Assembly: GCA_017649635.1 (NCBI GenBank)
Contig: JAGCGM010000136.1
Location: 1 to 64,000 of the forward strand
Length of the DNA stretch: 64,000 bases
Reading direction: 5' to 3'
Source of the DNA: Paludibacteraceae bacterium
GTDB lineage: Bacteria; Bacteroidota; Bacteroidia; Bacteroidales; Paludibacteraceae
In this document: piece by piece, positions 42,076-51,430 of the stretch
Position numbering within the stretch: position 1 is the stretch's first letter
Layout: the number at the start of each line of letters is the position of its first letter
Position numbers and translations under genes: made by a program
Notes under the pieces: model-generated
The model's database searches: none
Told to the model about the DNA's origin: nothing
Seen by the model: only the letters and a program-made list of their open reading frames with translations

Positions 42076-45000
42076 ATGAAGTTTAATTTCAAGATACAGC
42101 AATACCAGACTGATGCCGTGGAAAACACAGTGTCGGTTTTTGAAGGACAGCCACTCGTTGACGGAAGCGAACTTTACAAAATGGACAAGGGTAGAGGAGT
42201 GCTTGTTTATGAAGGCACTGACAATGCCTACCGTAACCATGAAATAGTGCCAGGACTCCTGAAGAAGATAGATGTCAACAGCAACGCACCCTTGCTTGAC
42301 AACATAAGGAATGCGCAGAAGAGTTGCGATATTACATTATCGAGCTCGCTTGCAACGGGATTCGGCGCCTGCAACCTCGATATTGATATGGAAACAGGTA
42401 CTGGTAAAACCTATGTCTACATCAAAACGATGTTCGAATTGAACAAACGTTATGGTTGGACAAAGTTTATCGTCGTGGTGCCAAGTGTCGCTATCAGGGA
42501 GGGCGTTTTCAAGAGTTTTAAAGACCTTGAAGAACACTTTATGTTCTATTACCAGAAGAAGGCGAGATACTTCATCTATGACAGTAAGAACCTCACTAAA
42601 CTGGATTCGTATTCGTCGAGCGCAGAAATCAACGTGATGATCATCAATTTCCAAGCCTTCGCGACCTCAATGAAAGAAGGAGGAAAGAGTAAGGAGAGTA
42701 AGATCATGTACTCGGAACGTGACGAGTTCCAAAGCCGACGTCCAATCGATGTGATAGCAGCCAACAAGCCTATCATCATCATGGATGAACCACAAAGAAT
42801 GGAAGGCGCAGCCACGCAGAATGCGCTAAAGAAGTTCAATCCGTTGTTCGCCCTTTATTACTCGGCGACACATAAGACAAACCACAATGCGGTATATGCG
42901 TTGGATTCCCTCGATGCCTACAACCAAAAACTGGTTAAGAAGATCCAGGTGAAAGCCTTTAAGGTGGAAAACCTGCAGGGTAAGGACAGCTACATGTATA
43001 TTGACGACATCAAGATCAGTCCGAAGGAACCTCCAATGGTTAGAATCAATCTTGAAGTCAGTACCAAGAACGGAATCAAACGAGAAACGCATTTATTTAA
43101 AAAAGGGGACAAACTTGCTGAGGAAAGTGGGCTTAGACAATATGATGGCTATGAAATCACAGACATCATACCTGAAAAGAGTTGTGTAGTGTTCCTGAAC
43201 GGGTCCATCCTGCAGAAAGGTGACGTCATCGGCGACACCGATGAGGAAGCCATCCAGAGAGTGCAGATCAGAGAGACCATCAAGTCTCACTTCGAAAAGG
43301 AGAAATCCTTGTTCGAACAGGGTATCAAGACACTTTCATTGTTCTTCATCGATGAGGTGGCCCATTACAAGAGCTATGATGAAAACGGTGAGACAGTGCC
43401 AGGCAAGTTCTGGAAGATATTCGAGGAAGAGTATCTGAGGGAACTGAACAACAATATCACGTTAGACACAGATGATCCATATCAAAAATATTTGAGGAGA
43501 TTCAGCGTCGGCCAGATTCATAACGGATATTTCTCCATTGACAAGAAAGGACATGCCATCAATAGTAAGGAGGATTCGCCAGAAGCTTTATCGGCCTATG
43601 ACCTTATTCTTAAAAACAAGGAAAGATTACTGGACTTCGAAGAGCCGACACGTTTTATTTTCTCCCACTCGGCACTGAGTGAAGGATGGGACAATCCGAA
43701 CGTGTTCCAGATCTGCACCTTGAGACATGCAGGCTCCGACACACGCCGCCGACAGGAAATCGGTCGTGGACTTCGCCTGTGTGTCGACCAGAATGGCGAA
43801 CGCATGGACTACGAACGCCTGGGCGAACGTGTTCATGAAGTGAATAAGCTGACAGTCATCGCAAACGAGAGCTATGCGGACTTTGTAAGCGGATTCCAGA
43901 GTGAAATCAAGGAAGCCCTCAGAGAAAGGGCAACAAAGCCGACAGTGCAGTTCTTTGTCGGGAAATCCATTAAACTGGAAGATGGAACGATTCATCTGAT
44001 CGATGAACAGGAAGCAGGATCCATAACGAGTTATCTATACGAAAACGATTATATCGATAAGGATAACAATCTACTTGAGAGTTATAAGGCTGCCGCCGAA
44101 ACGGGAGAGTTTGAGCCGATGGGCAGGAAACTCAGACCTTATGCGAATCAGATACACGAGATAATCAGATCGATATTCGATGAAAACGCCGCCCTGGCCG
44201 GCATGATTGAGAATGGCAATAAGACTTCCGTTAAGGAAAACACTCTGAACAAAAACATTGAAAAGAAGGAGTTCATCGACTTATGGAATCAAATCAACCA
44301 TAAGTACGCATACACCGTATCCTATGATTCCGACGAACTGATCACCAAAGCCATTAAGAGTATAGATGACAATCTCACTATCCGCAAGATGCGCTACACC
44401 ACAACCGTGGTTGACCAGAAAAGCGGAGCCGGTGAGTTCGGTAACATGCAGACCTCGACCCACGATTTAAAGACAATGGGAGGCTCGAATGTGAAATATG
44501 ACCTTGTGGGGGAAATAGCCAAAGGTTCCAACCTGACACGCAGGACCGTAGTCAAGATCTTAAAGGGGATGGATCCTAATAAGCTTTTGTATTTCAAGGA
44601 GAATCCGGAGGATTTCATCCATAACACAATCAAGCTTATCAGAGAACAAAAGGCCACGATGATTATCGAAAGCATTTCGTATAATCAGATAGAAGGTTGT
44701 TATGAAACCAGCATCTTCACTGCTGAAAAGCATACCCAGCCGATAGAGTCCGCCTACCATAAGGATAATACAAAACACATTTTGGATTATGTCTTTACGG
44801 ACAGCGACACGGAACGTAAGTTCGCGGAGGAACTGGAAGCTGCGGATGAAGTGGTGGTGTATGCCAAAATACCCCGTAGTTTGCAGATTCCGACCCCTGT
44901 TGGCAATTATGCCCCGGATTGGGCCATCGCATTCAAGAAGGGTAGTGTGAAACATATCTTCTTTATCGCTGAGACAAAGGGGTCTTTGGAGAAAATGCAG

Positions 45001-45132
45001 TTGAAGCCGGTAGAACAGACCAAGATCAACTGCGCCCGCAAGGTGTTCAATGAAGCTTGCACCACCCAGGCAAGATATTCGCTTGTGACCAACTACAAGG
45101 AACTTCTTGACGAGATGGAGAAGTTGAAATAA
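42076..45132 (+). CDS. res: Type III restriction endonuclease subunit (Res)
   Basis: A 1,018-residue type III Res protein. Walker A (DMETGTGKTYVYIK) is near residues 100-115, the DExx-type motif IIIMDEPQRMEG near 233-244, and helicase C-terminal motif RRRQEIGRGLRLC near 556-568. The C-terminal nuclease has PDWAIAF near 948 and ETKG near 966, the D...ExK core. Length and order are normal, with no frameshift. With Mod it would cut DNA carrying unmethylated inverted recognition sites. Confidence 0.9.
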   Translation: MKFNFKIQQYQTDAVENTVSVFEGQPLVDGSELYKMDKGRGVLVYEGTDNAYRNHEIVPGLLKKIDVNSNAPLLDNIRNAQKSCDITLSSSLATGFGACNLDIDMETGTGKTYVYIKTMFELNKRYGWTKFIVVVPSVAIREGVFKSFKDLEEHFMFYYQKKARYFIYDSKNLTKLDSYSSSAEINVMIINFQAFATSMKEGGKSKESKIMYSERDEFQSRRPIDVIAANKPIIIMDEPQRMEGAATQNALKKFNPLFALYYSATHKTNHNAVYALDSLDAYNQKLVKKIQVKAFKVENLQGKDSYMYIDDIKISPKEPPMVRINLEVSTKNGIKRETHLFKKGDKLAEESGLRQYDGYEITDIIPEKSCVVFLNGSILQKGDVIGDTDEEAIQRVQIRETIKSHFEKEKSLFEQGIKTLSLFFIDEVAHYKSYDENGETVPGKFWKIFEEEYLRELNNNITLDTDDPYQKYLRRFSVGQIHNGYFSIDKKGHAINSKEDSPEALSAYDLILKNKERLLDFEEPTRFIFSHSALSEGWDNPNVFQICTLRHAGSDTRRRQEIGRGLRLCVDQNGERMDYERLGERVHEVNKLTVIANESYADFVSGFQSEIKEALRERATKPTVQFFVGKSIKLEDGTIHLIDEQEAGSITSYLYENDYIDKDNNLLESYKAAAETGEFEPMGRKLRPYANQIHEIIRSIFDENAALAGMIENGNKTSVKENTLNKNIEKKEFIDLWNQINHKYAYTVSYDSDELITKAIKSIDDNLTIRKMRYTTTVVDQKSGAGEFGNMQTSTHDLKTMGGSNVKYDLVGEIAKGSNLTRRTVVKILKGMDPNKLLYFKENPEDFIHNTIKLIREQKATMIIESISYNQIEGCYETSIFTAEKHTQPIESAYHKDNTKHILDYVFTDSDTERKFAEELEAADEVVVYAKIPRSLQIPTPVGNYAPDWAIAFKKGSVKHIFFIAETKGSLEKMQLKPVEQTKINCARKVFNEACTTQARYSLVTNYKELLDEMEKLK

Positions 45133-45184
45133 GACATCAGGTAAACATATTATGAATTAAATTACAAACAATAAAAAAGTGCAT

Positions 45185-45571
45185 ATGAAATCATTCATTT
45201 TAGGTGTCATAACGGGTGTAGTTTTAACAATCGCCGGTTTATTCGTAATTTTTGCTTTAAACAGCAATTCAGATAATGTAGGTACGGAAACGAAAACGGA
45301 TCCAATCCAATATCTGGAAAAACCTATTAGTTATGAGAACAAAAAGGAAACATCCTTTAAGGTGTTTCAAGTTATTGGCAATGCCGCATTAGCAAGTGAG
45401 ATCTCAAATAAAGAATATAAATGGTATAATGGCAATACTGTTCTCATTCTTGGAGAAAATTTTTATAGTGATCAAGTGGTTACGATAAAAAATCCTATGA
45501 GAGTTGGAACATACAACTATACGACTAGAGCTGATATTCCTAAGACAGTTCCTGTAATCAAAGGAGAATAG
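45185..45571 (+). CDS. Small membrane-anchored hypothetical protein
   Basis: MKSFILGVITGVVLTIAGLFVIFALNSNSDN... has one N-terminal membrane helix (about 4-26) followed by a polar beta-rich domain (FKVFQVIGNAALASE ... TVLILGENFYSDQVVTIKNPMRVGTYNYTTRADIPKTVPVI). No named family; similar small anchored proteins are common in Bacteroidales. The ATG at 45185 is preferred to the GTG at 45179. It lies 52 bp after res and before a strong terminator, so it may be the fifth gene of the operon. Confidence 0.65.
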   Translation: MKSFILGVITGVVLTIAGLFVIFALNSNSDNVGTETKTDPIQYLEKPISYENKKETSFKVFQVIGNAALASEISNKEYKWYNGNTVLILGENFYSDQVVTIKNPMRVGTYNYTTRADIPKTVPVIKGE

Positions 45572-45608
45572 AAAGTTAATTGAATTTCTCGGGAAGGGAA
45601 GAAAAAAC

Positions 45609-45648
45609 AAGGCAGGGTAAAAGGAGCTCTCCTTATTATCCTGCCTTT
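45609..45648 (+). terminator. Terminator of the restriction island operon
   Basis: AAGGCAGG/CCTGCCTT (45609-45616/45640-45647) with a nested AAGGAG/CTCCTT hairpin. It lies ~37 bp after the preceding stop. Confidence 0.65.
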
Positions 45649-45749
45649 GGCCAACTTGCACTACCACAATGCAACCCAAGCGCAAATGTATAGAATTATG
45701 GGATAGAAAAAGTATATTTGCACCCAAAGTTTAACAAATAAACATACCC

Positions 45750-45935
45750 ATGACCCGCGTCTACAGCATAGATGAATTAAGAAAACTCGAAAAGAGTCTC
45801 TCCAAGGATGATATAGGCCACAAGGTGGAGAGGATCATCACCACAAAGGAGTATGGAGAGACTTCCGAGTACTACACCGTTGTACAAGATGAGCTGGGGG
45901 TAAGACTGAAGTACGACGGACTTTTCACAGAATAA
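45750..45935 (+). CDS. Small hypothetical protein (61 residues)
   Basis: MTRVYSIDELRKLEKSLSKDDIGHKVERIITTKEYGETSEYYTVVQDELGVRLKYDGLFTE. A small soluble protein with its own -7-like box TATATTTG at 45713-45720. No family recognised. A G-rich motif (45940-45956) follows the stop. Confidence 0.55.
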   Translation: MTRVYSIDELRKLEKSLSKDDIGHKVERIITTKEYGETSEYYTVVQDELGVRLKYDGLFTE

Positions 45936-46040
45936 ATAATTTAGGGAGGGGAGAAGAAATTTGTTCACTTACATCATACTTTTTATAAAAAATATTTGTG
46001 TAAAATACACACCTATTTAACATAAGATTAATTACATAAC

Positions 46041-46076
46041 AAAAAAGAGGAATCGTAATTTAATTACAACTCCTCC
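46041..46076 (-). terminator. Terminator of the DprA-PRTase operon
   Basis: On the minus strand GAGGA/TCCTC with an inner GTAATT/AATTAC stem (46047-46075) followed by six Ts (46041-46046). It lies ~90 bp downstream of the nuclease gene. Confidence 0.65.
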
Positions 46077-46162
46077 CCGTTTTTAACCCCGGTTCTGTAC
46101 ACCAGAACTACCACAATCTTTTACGCAAAGATTACATTTTTATTTGTAATAAAAAAGTGGAA

Positions 46163-47311
46163 TTACATTTTCAAATTTTTCGTTTTGATTTCCTCCAATG
46201 CAGACCGTACCAATTTTTTAAAATATTCACCTCCATCTTCTTTCATTTTAGATAGATTCTCTGCTGAGGTCCAATCACGGAATTGATTTAACCAGCTATG
46301 ACCATATGGCCAGTAATCGTTGGGCTGGATATCGAAGCAGTCTAACTTTTGATGTTCAAACTTCTCAATTCCGTTCGGAGTGTAGTTGGAAATTCCCCAA
46401 TAGAAATTATATTCGCCACGACTATCTGTCCAAATATAGATAGCAGCTGTATGCCATTCCTCACGACGGAAATAAAAACCTCTCCCATCTCTACCTTCCC
46501 CAAACATATCTCTTTCTTCAAAAATAAGATTTTCTTCTTTTGCGAATTCCTCAAGATTGGGTCTAACAAACTGTTCATATATGTATTTTTTGTACTCTTC
46601 CTGAGCATTGCATATTGCGGCTACAGCATCTGAGTTGTCTGCCATGACCTTAAGTAAATTTTCTTTGTTTATTGTTTCCATGTCCTGATTGGTTAATTGC
46701 TTAATATGATTTCTATATTGTATCAATGTTTCTCTAATCAATGGATTGACCGCACTTTCTTTTATACATTTTTCAAGCCAATTCATGATGTCCTTTGAGT
46801 ACGAAATTCGTTCGTATTTTATTCCTTTTACACTTTCTTCGCTGGCATCTGTACCCGTGAGTGTTAGGTAATAGATTGAATAATTCTCATTGTGATATTT
46901 CCCTAGTGCAAAGTCATTATATCTTTTTAATTGTTCAGGCTGATCTTCAGCATATATTTTATTTTCAATTATTATTCCGTGGGTATGATTTTCATCTTCA
47001 ATGAGAATGTCTATTCGTCCATCAGGTGTGGAATACTCCGTATAGACTGTTGCTTGTGATGTATTGTTAATTATGCTGTCGCCAATTGTATCAAGAAATA
47101 GCCGTAGGAATTTGTCTCCTTGTCCATGGGACTCCTTCGGATTTAAAAAACATGCAATAATTGCAGAGTGAGTTACTTCATAATGAGCAACCCCTAAGGT
47201 ACTGAATATATTAAACCTTTCGCCTCTTCCTAAGCTTTCTTTCTTTTTAATATTGTCCTCCTTTAATATGGAGTTTACCTTGTTTAATAGAATATCAATT
47301 TTGTTTTCCAT
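46163..47311 (-). CDS. PD-(D/E)XK nuclease family protein
   Basis: A 382-residue protein of the PDDEXK_4-type family. NIFSTLGVAHYEVTHSAIIACFLNPKESHGQGDKFLRLFL near residues 34-72 is the typical N-terminal block; the nuclease core is GRIDILIEDENHTHGIIIENKIYAEDQPEQLKRYNDF near 98-133 (D in RIDI, then ENK). These proteins are common in defence loci, as effectors or stand-alone nucleases. It is the last gene of the minus-strand operon with DprA, HAD and phosphoribosyltransferase genes. AT-rich. Confidence 0.8.
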   Translation of the reverse strand: MENKIDILLNKVNSILKEDNIKKKESLGRGERFNIFSTLGVAHYEVTHSAIIACFLNPKESHGQGDKFLRLFLDTIGDSIINNTSQATVYTEYSTPDGRIDILIEDENHTHGIIIENKIYAEDQPEQLKRYNDFALGKYHNENYSIYYLTLTGTDASEESVKGIKYERISYSKDIMNWLEKCIKESAVNPLIRETLIQYRNHIKQLTNQDMETINKENLLKVMADNSDAVAAICNAQEEYKKYIYEQFVRPNLEEFAKEENLIFEERDMFGEGRDGRGFYFRREEWHTAAIYIWTDSRGEYNFYWGISNYTPNGIEKFEHQKLDCFDIQPNDYWPYGHSWLNQFRDWTSAENLSKMKEDGGEYFKKLVRSALEEIKTKNLKM

Positions 47312-47385
47312 TTTGACATAACTTTTTATGAAGGTATTATTTTTGAACCGATTAAATATTGGAAGTAAATCGTTAATAATTTGGC

Positions 47386-49233
47386 TTATGTTGGCCTCAC
47401 ATGTTTTGTCTTACCAAGAGCCAATCCTCCTACAACAATTGCCCCAAGACTCTTCATTTTACACCTGAATGTCCGCATGGATTCACCTTTTGTTATAACA
47501 TCATCAAATAACAACACATATCTTCCCTTAAAATAATCATCGTCAAAGGATAACATACTTGTGTCAATAATTGTACCACCTAAATGTTTTTCCATCTTCG
47601 CTGTTTTTACGATAATGTGCGAATAAGCATTAGCCATACCTAATTCTGTGCATATGCGGTTCGAGAAATCTTCATATCTTGCTTGAGTTTTAACTTGTGA
47701 AGAAGCAGGTATACAAACCAATGTAAGGTATTTTAAGCTCTCCGCCCCAAATGTAGTCAGAAGTTTTTCCTTTAACATCGGAATCACTTTATCAAGAGCT
47801 TCCTGATGGTCGGAAACTAAAGTTTTGCCTGGTGTATTCTTAAAATCCCATACTATTTTCCTATTAAACCATTCTTCATCCGTTGCTTCAAAATCACATG
47901 TGGTTGGATAGTAGTAGAATAAGTAGGAATAGTGAAGATCAATATCAAATGTATCCCAAGAAGATACCGATTGTAACAAGTTTTTTTTCGCATTTTCTTC
48001 CTCCAATTTCTTTTGGGCTTGCTCTGCATTCTTTTTATTGTTATTATCGATTAGTTTCTCCATTTCCTCTCTATCCAACCCTTTTTGGATGCTAATAAAT
48101 GTGAGAAGAGGACGTTTCTTTTCAAGCATATTAACAACATCATTACACATTGTTACTAATCGTTCATTATCTGTCACAATGTCAATAATAACAACACGCC
48201 TTTTTACACCTTTAGTCCACTTATCTACTTCTGATATCTTGTCGGAGAAGAAATCTGTTCTTATCAGATAATCAACAGAATCATCAAGACCCAAAATGAT
48301 ATGGTCATATAAAGGAATGTCGGTCCACGGATCTCGATCACATTTTATTGGGCAGAAATACACACTCGTTTTTTCTTCTTGATTGAGCTTATTAACAAAT
48401 GAAGCGATTGCACAAGCCTGTTCTTTCTGTAAAGTCGACCAGCGTTTTTTAACCAAATGTCCATTAGCTTTAATAAGGGGGAAATGAGTATAATCTAAAT
48501 CCTCTTCTAAACAATATGAGAATGGAAACATCTGCCAAACAGAAAAGTTGTCTGGCCCTTTACCTCCGATAAGTCTCAAATCGATATTATACAAATAGCA
48601 TCCGTATGTATTAAGTAACTCATCACGTAGTTCTCTACAGCGATTTGCATAAATCATTTGTTCATTTTCCCAATTACTGATTTTTAACTGTTGATCTAAT
48701 ATCCTAATTTCATTTTCTTCATCAGAAATAACAAAATCTGATATGATATAAAAATTTTTTCTCCTTGTTGCTTCCCATTTACTGTAACCATCAGGATATT
48801 GTTTTTTTATTCTATCGGCATTTTCTTCCCATTCTTGTTCCTGTTTTCTCTTTTCATCTCTAAGTTGCCTCTCTTCATATTCCCATACATAATCTTCACG
48901 AGAGCTTATCTTTTTTAGCTCAGAAAGTGCTGTGATATTTCCTGAATAATCTTTTTTTATTCTGTTGCTATCAACATATTTACAATATGCTAAATAATAT
49001 TTTTTCTTAATGTATTGTACACGATTCTTATGTTTATCATAGACTCTATCATGAACTGAAAGACAGAAATAAAACCCCAACCCGACGACAACAAGAGATC
49101 CTACTAGCATTATCAACAATACAACAAAAGGGCTGATTTTATACGCATCACCAATGTACATACAAAATCCCCATAACAAAAACCACCCAATAGTGGCAGC
49201 CAACCATCCTAAACAGCCTTTAAAATCGCTCAT
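47386..49233 (-). CDS. Membrane-anchored phosphoribosyltransferase (ShosT-like candidate)
   Basis: A 615-residue protein: two N-terminal membrane helices (about 7-27 and 33-58), a long charged helical region, a central domain and a C-terminal phosphoribosyltransferase domain whose PRPP loop is YVLLFDDVITKGESM near residues 577-591. A phosphoribosyltransferase encoded next to a DprA-like protein is the organisation of ShosTA toxin-antitoxin defence systems, where the phosphoribosyltransferase is the toxin. The membrane anchor is not something I know in ShosT. Assignment to ShosTA is by domain and neighbourhood only. Strongly AT-rich. Confidence 0.7.
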   Translation of the reverse strand: MSDFKGCLGWLAATIGWFLLWGFCMYIGDAYKISPFVVLLIMLVGSLVVVGLGFYFCLSVHDRVYDKHKNRVQYIKKKYYLAYCKYVDSNRIKKDYSGNITALSELKKISSREDYVWEYEERQLRDEKRKQEQEWEENADRIKKQYPDGYSKWEATRRKNFYIISDFVISDEENEIRILDQQLKISNWENEQMIYANRCRELRDELLNTYGCYLYNIDLRLIGGKGPDNFSVWQMFPFSYCLEEDLDYTHFPLIKANGHLVKKRWSTLQKEQACAIASFVNKLNQEEKTSVYFCPIKCDRDPWTDIPLYDHIILGLDDSVDYLIRTDFFSDKISEVDKWTKGVKRRVVIIDIVTDNERLVTMCNDVVNMLEKKRPLLTFISIQKGLDREEMEKLIDNNNKKNAEQAQKKLEEENAKKNLLQSVSSWDTFDIDLHYSYLFYYYPTTCDFEATDEEWFNRKIVWDFKNTPGKTLVSDHQEALDKVIPMLKEKLLTTFGAESLKYLTLVCIPASSQVKTQARYEDFSNRICTELGMANAYSHIIVKTAKMEKHLGGTIIDTSMLSFDDDYFKGRYVLLFDDVITKGESMRTFRCKMKSLGAIVVGGLALGKTKHVRPT

Positions 49234-49291
49234 ATATCAAACTAATATATTGTGTAAGCCAATATTATATTGGCCACTAATTCTGCAGTCT

Positions 49292-49792
49292 TTATCTTAT
49301 TAGTGTTAAGATTTCACCAGGTTTAATAATTGCATGAGTATAATCTGATTTGACCAACTCTGCCTTTTCTTTTGTTCCCCAAAAACATGCAACACTTTCA
49401 ATACCTGCTGCATTAGAAGATTGTATATCAATAACACGATCGCCAAAGGATATTGCGCTTTTAGCGTCACACCCAAGCATTTCCAGCGCCTTTAACATGG
49501 AAGCAGGATGTGGTTTGATTGGCTTAGCATCGTGATAAGCAACAATATGGTTTATTGGCAAATTAAACTGTTGCACAACCTTTTCGACATACGGGCGTGG
49601 TGAAGTACTGACTATACAGGTGTTGATGTCAAACTTCTTGATTACTTCAAAGATTTCATTCAAGCCATCATAAACTGTACACTGAGGGATGACCGAAAAA
49701 GCCCCGTTCCAGTCCCTCTTACTTCTATACGGTTCCGCCACCGTGGTATCTACTAACGTCAGATCCAGATCAAAAATGATATTCATTCTCAT
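49292..49792 (-). CDS. HAD-family hydrolase
   Basis: A 166-residue HAD phosphatase. Motif I is FDLDLTLVDT (residues 6-15) with the nucleophile Asp and the DxDxT pattern; motif II is the CIVSTSPRPY segment near 59-68; motif III is the Lys of KPIKPHPASML near 90; motif IV is SFGDRVIDIQSS near 115-126. It resembles PGP-like phosphatases of nucleotide metabolism. The start overlaps the dprA stop (ATGA), so the two are translationally coupled. In this setting it may dephosphorylate the product or substrate of the phosphoribosyltransferase. Confidence 0.85.
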   Translation of the reverse strand: MRMNIIFDLDLTLVDTTVAEPYRSKRDWNGAFSVIPQCTVYDGLNEIFEVIKKFDINTCIVSTSPRPYVEKVVQQFNLPINHIVAYHDAKPIKPHPASMLKALEMLGCDAKSAISFGDRVIDIQSSNAAGIESVACFWGTKEKAELVKSDYTHAIIKPGEILTLIR

Positions 49793-50766
49793 AGGTCAAA
49801 CAGATCTTTCTTATTAGGTTTCCAGTTTTTAACACTATCACTTATGTCATCTAGATTATCGCTCCCCTTAATGTACTTGGCTCCTTGTCTAACTAAAAGA
49901 GCATTACCAAGACACCTTTCATGTTGGCGGGTATCTTCATCTTTAAAGTATATTGTATACAGAGGTTTCCTTGCTTGTAATGTAGCAGTGGCTGCGTGCA
50001 TAGTACCTCCCTGTTCTCCTGTCTGTATTACCAATGTGGCTAAAGACAGACCTGACTGCAATCTATCTCTGTCAACCAAACTGTATCTATTGACAGGTGT
50101 TCCAATACGGTATTCGGATATGAGTAGGCCACCCTTCTCTACAATCTCTTCTGCCAAGTCTTGATTCTCTGGGGGATATATGGAATCGTAATCAAGACCG
50201 GTTGCAAGAATAGCCGTAGTCTTTCCACCAACTTTCAAAGCACCTTTATGACCGCAAGTATCACATCCAATGGCCAATCCTGAAACAATATTGAAGCCTC
50301 TCTTTGCTAACTCTTCAGACAGATATGTTCCTCCTGCAACTCCCTCTGGGGTAGCTTCACGGGTTCCGATAACAGCAAAACCAGGCAATTGGGTTACCGA
50401 AAAATCCCCCCTATACCAAAGAAGTAATGGTGGATCTAATTTTCCTTCCTCATTAACAGTCTTACGCAGTACATCGGGATACTCTTCGTCGTAGTAGCCA
50501 ACAAGACCTATTCCCATCTGACTACTTGTCTCGATTATTTTTTGAGCAATACGATAGGCATCATTCAAATTAGAAAGAGTAACTTTTTGTATGGCCTTTT
50601 CTTTCATACCAGACATCAGTTTCGATAAATCTTCATACGAATTAATATCAAGATTGAGGTTATCAATGGTCGACCCAATAGCAAATATCTTTTGAGGGCC
50701 AACACCTTTCACGTCAACTTCCTTTAGACATGTAAGAGTTAGGATTTGTTCTTTTGTCAGAGCCAT
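49789..50766 (-). CDS. DprA/Smf-like protein (ShosA-like candidate)
   Basis: A 325-residue protein of the DprA/Smf family (SLOG fold): FAVIGTREATPEGVAGG near residues 125-141, FNIVSGLAIGCDTCGHKGALKVGGKTTAILATGLD near 153-187, YPPENQDLAEEIVEKGGLLISEY, and RDRLQSGLSLATLVIQTGEQGGTMHAA near 232-260. Chromosomal DprA loads RecA in transformation, but the partners here (HAD, phosphoribosyltransferase, nuclease) point to a ShosA-like antitoxin or nucleotide sensor. It is the first gene of a four-gene minus-strand operon. Confidence 0.85.
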   Translation of the reverse strand: MALTKEQILTLTCLKEVDVKGVGPQKIFAIGSTIDNLNLDINSYEDLSKLMSGMKEKAIQKVTLSNLNDAYRIAQKIIETSSQMGIGLVGYYDEEYPDVLRKTVNEEGKLDPPLLLWYRGDFSVTQLPGFAVIGTREATPEGVAGGTYLSEELAKRGFNIVSGLAIGCDTCGHKGALKVGGKTTAILATGLDYDSIYPPENQDLAEEIVEKGGLLISEYRIGTPVNRYSLVDRDRLQSGLSLATLVIQTGEQGGTMHAATATLQARKPLYTIYFKDEDTRQHERCLGNALLVRQGAKYIKGSDNLDDISDSVKNWKPNKKDLFDL

Positions 50767-50961
50767 AAATAATTCAGTACATAACTATTTCTCGTTTTTT
50801 TGAGCAATATAAATGAATATTGGTAACAAAATTATAACTTTTTAGATACTATACAAAAAAAGCGTAAGCCGATCGTTTTTGCTTATATAAACTCAAGGGC
50901 CTGGACTCCCTATACACAAATAAGCACGATACGGTCTACGATCTACAATAGTAGAAATTAT

Positions 50962-50990
50962 AGCCCCCTACTATCCGATAGTAAGGGGCT
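50962..50990. terminator. Hairpin between SSB and DprA operons
   Basis: AGCCCC/GGGGCT with inner ACTAT/ATAGT pairs (50962-50990), CCG loop. It probably ends the minus-strand SSB transcript; no long T-run follows. Confidence 0.5.
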
Positions 50991-51023
50991 ACTACACTAA
51001 TATTTATGAAAAATAAAAGAATA

Positions 51024-51407
51024 TCAGAAAGGAACTTCCTCTTCACCTGACTTGAACTGCTCAACCGGTTCGTTCTCCTTCTTAGATCCAAGAAGTTCCA
51101 AGTCGGTACACAGAATCTCTGTCATGTACTTCGTACCCTTCTCAGGATCCTCCCACTTTGCATAGTGGATGCTACCTTTCACACTGATAAGAGAACCTAC
51201 TTTGACATAGTTCTCGATTACGTTCGTGATATTGCCAAAGAAGACAAGATTATGCCACTCTGTCCTGTCCTCTATCTTCTTGCCGGACTTAGTCTCATAA
51301 CCTCTTTCAGTAGTCGCGAGAGTGAATCTTGCCACCTTACGTCCTGCTTCCGTACCCATAATCTTGGGTTCCTGACCTACACGGCCAACTAATTGAACAT
51401 TATTCAT
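51024..51407 (-). CDS. ssb: Canonical single-stranded DNA-binding protein
   Basis: A 127-residue SSB: MNNVQLVGRVGQEPKIMGTEAGRKVARFTLATTERGYETKSGKK ... TEWHNLVFFGNITNVIENYVKVGSLISVKGSIHYAKW is the full OB fold, and the C-terminus ends in GEEEVPF, the acidic aromatic-tipped tail that recruits replication and repair proteins. It differs from the other two SSB-like proteins here, which lack this tip. Second gene after the 51431-51799 gene on the minus strand (23-bp gap). Confidence 0.95.
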   Translation of the reverse strand: MNNVQLVGRVGQEPKIMGTEAGRKVARFTLATTERGYETKSGKKIEDRTEWHNLVFFGNITNVIENYVKVGSLISVKGSIHYAKWEDPEKGTKYMTEILCTDLELLGSKKENEPVEQFKSGEEEVPF

Positions 51408-51430
51408 ATATAAAAGATTTAAAGTTGTGA

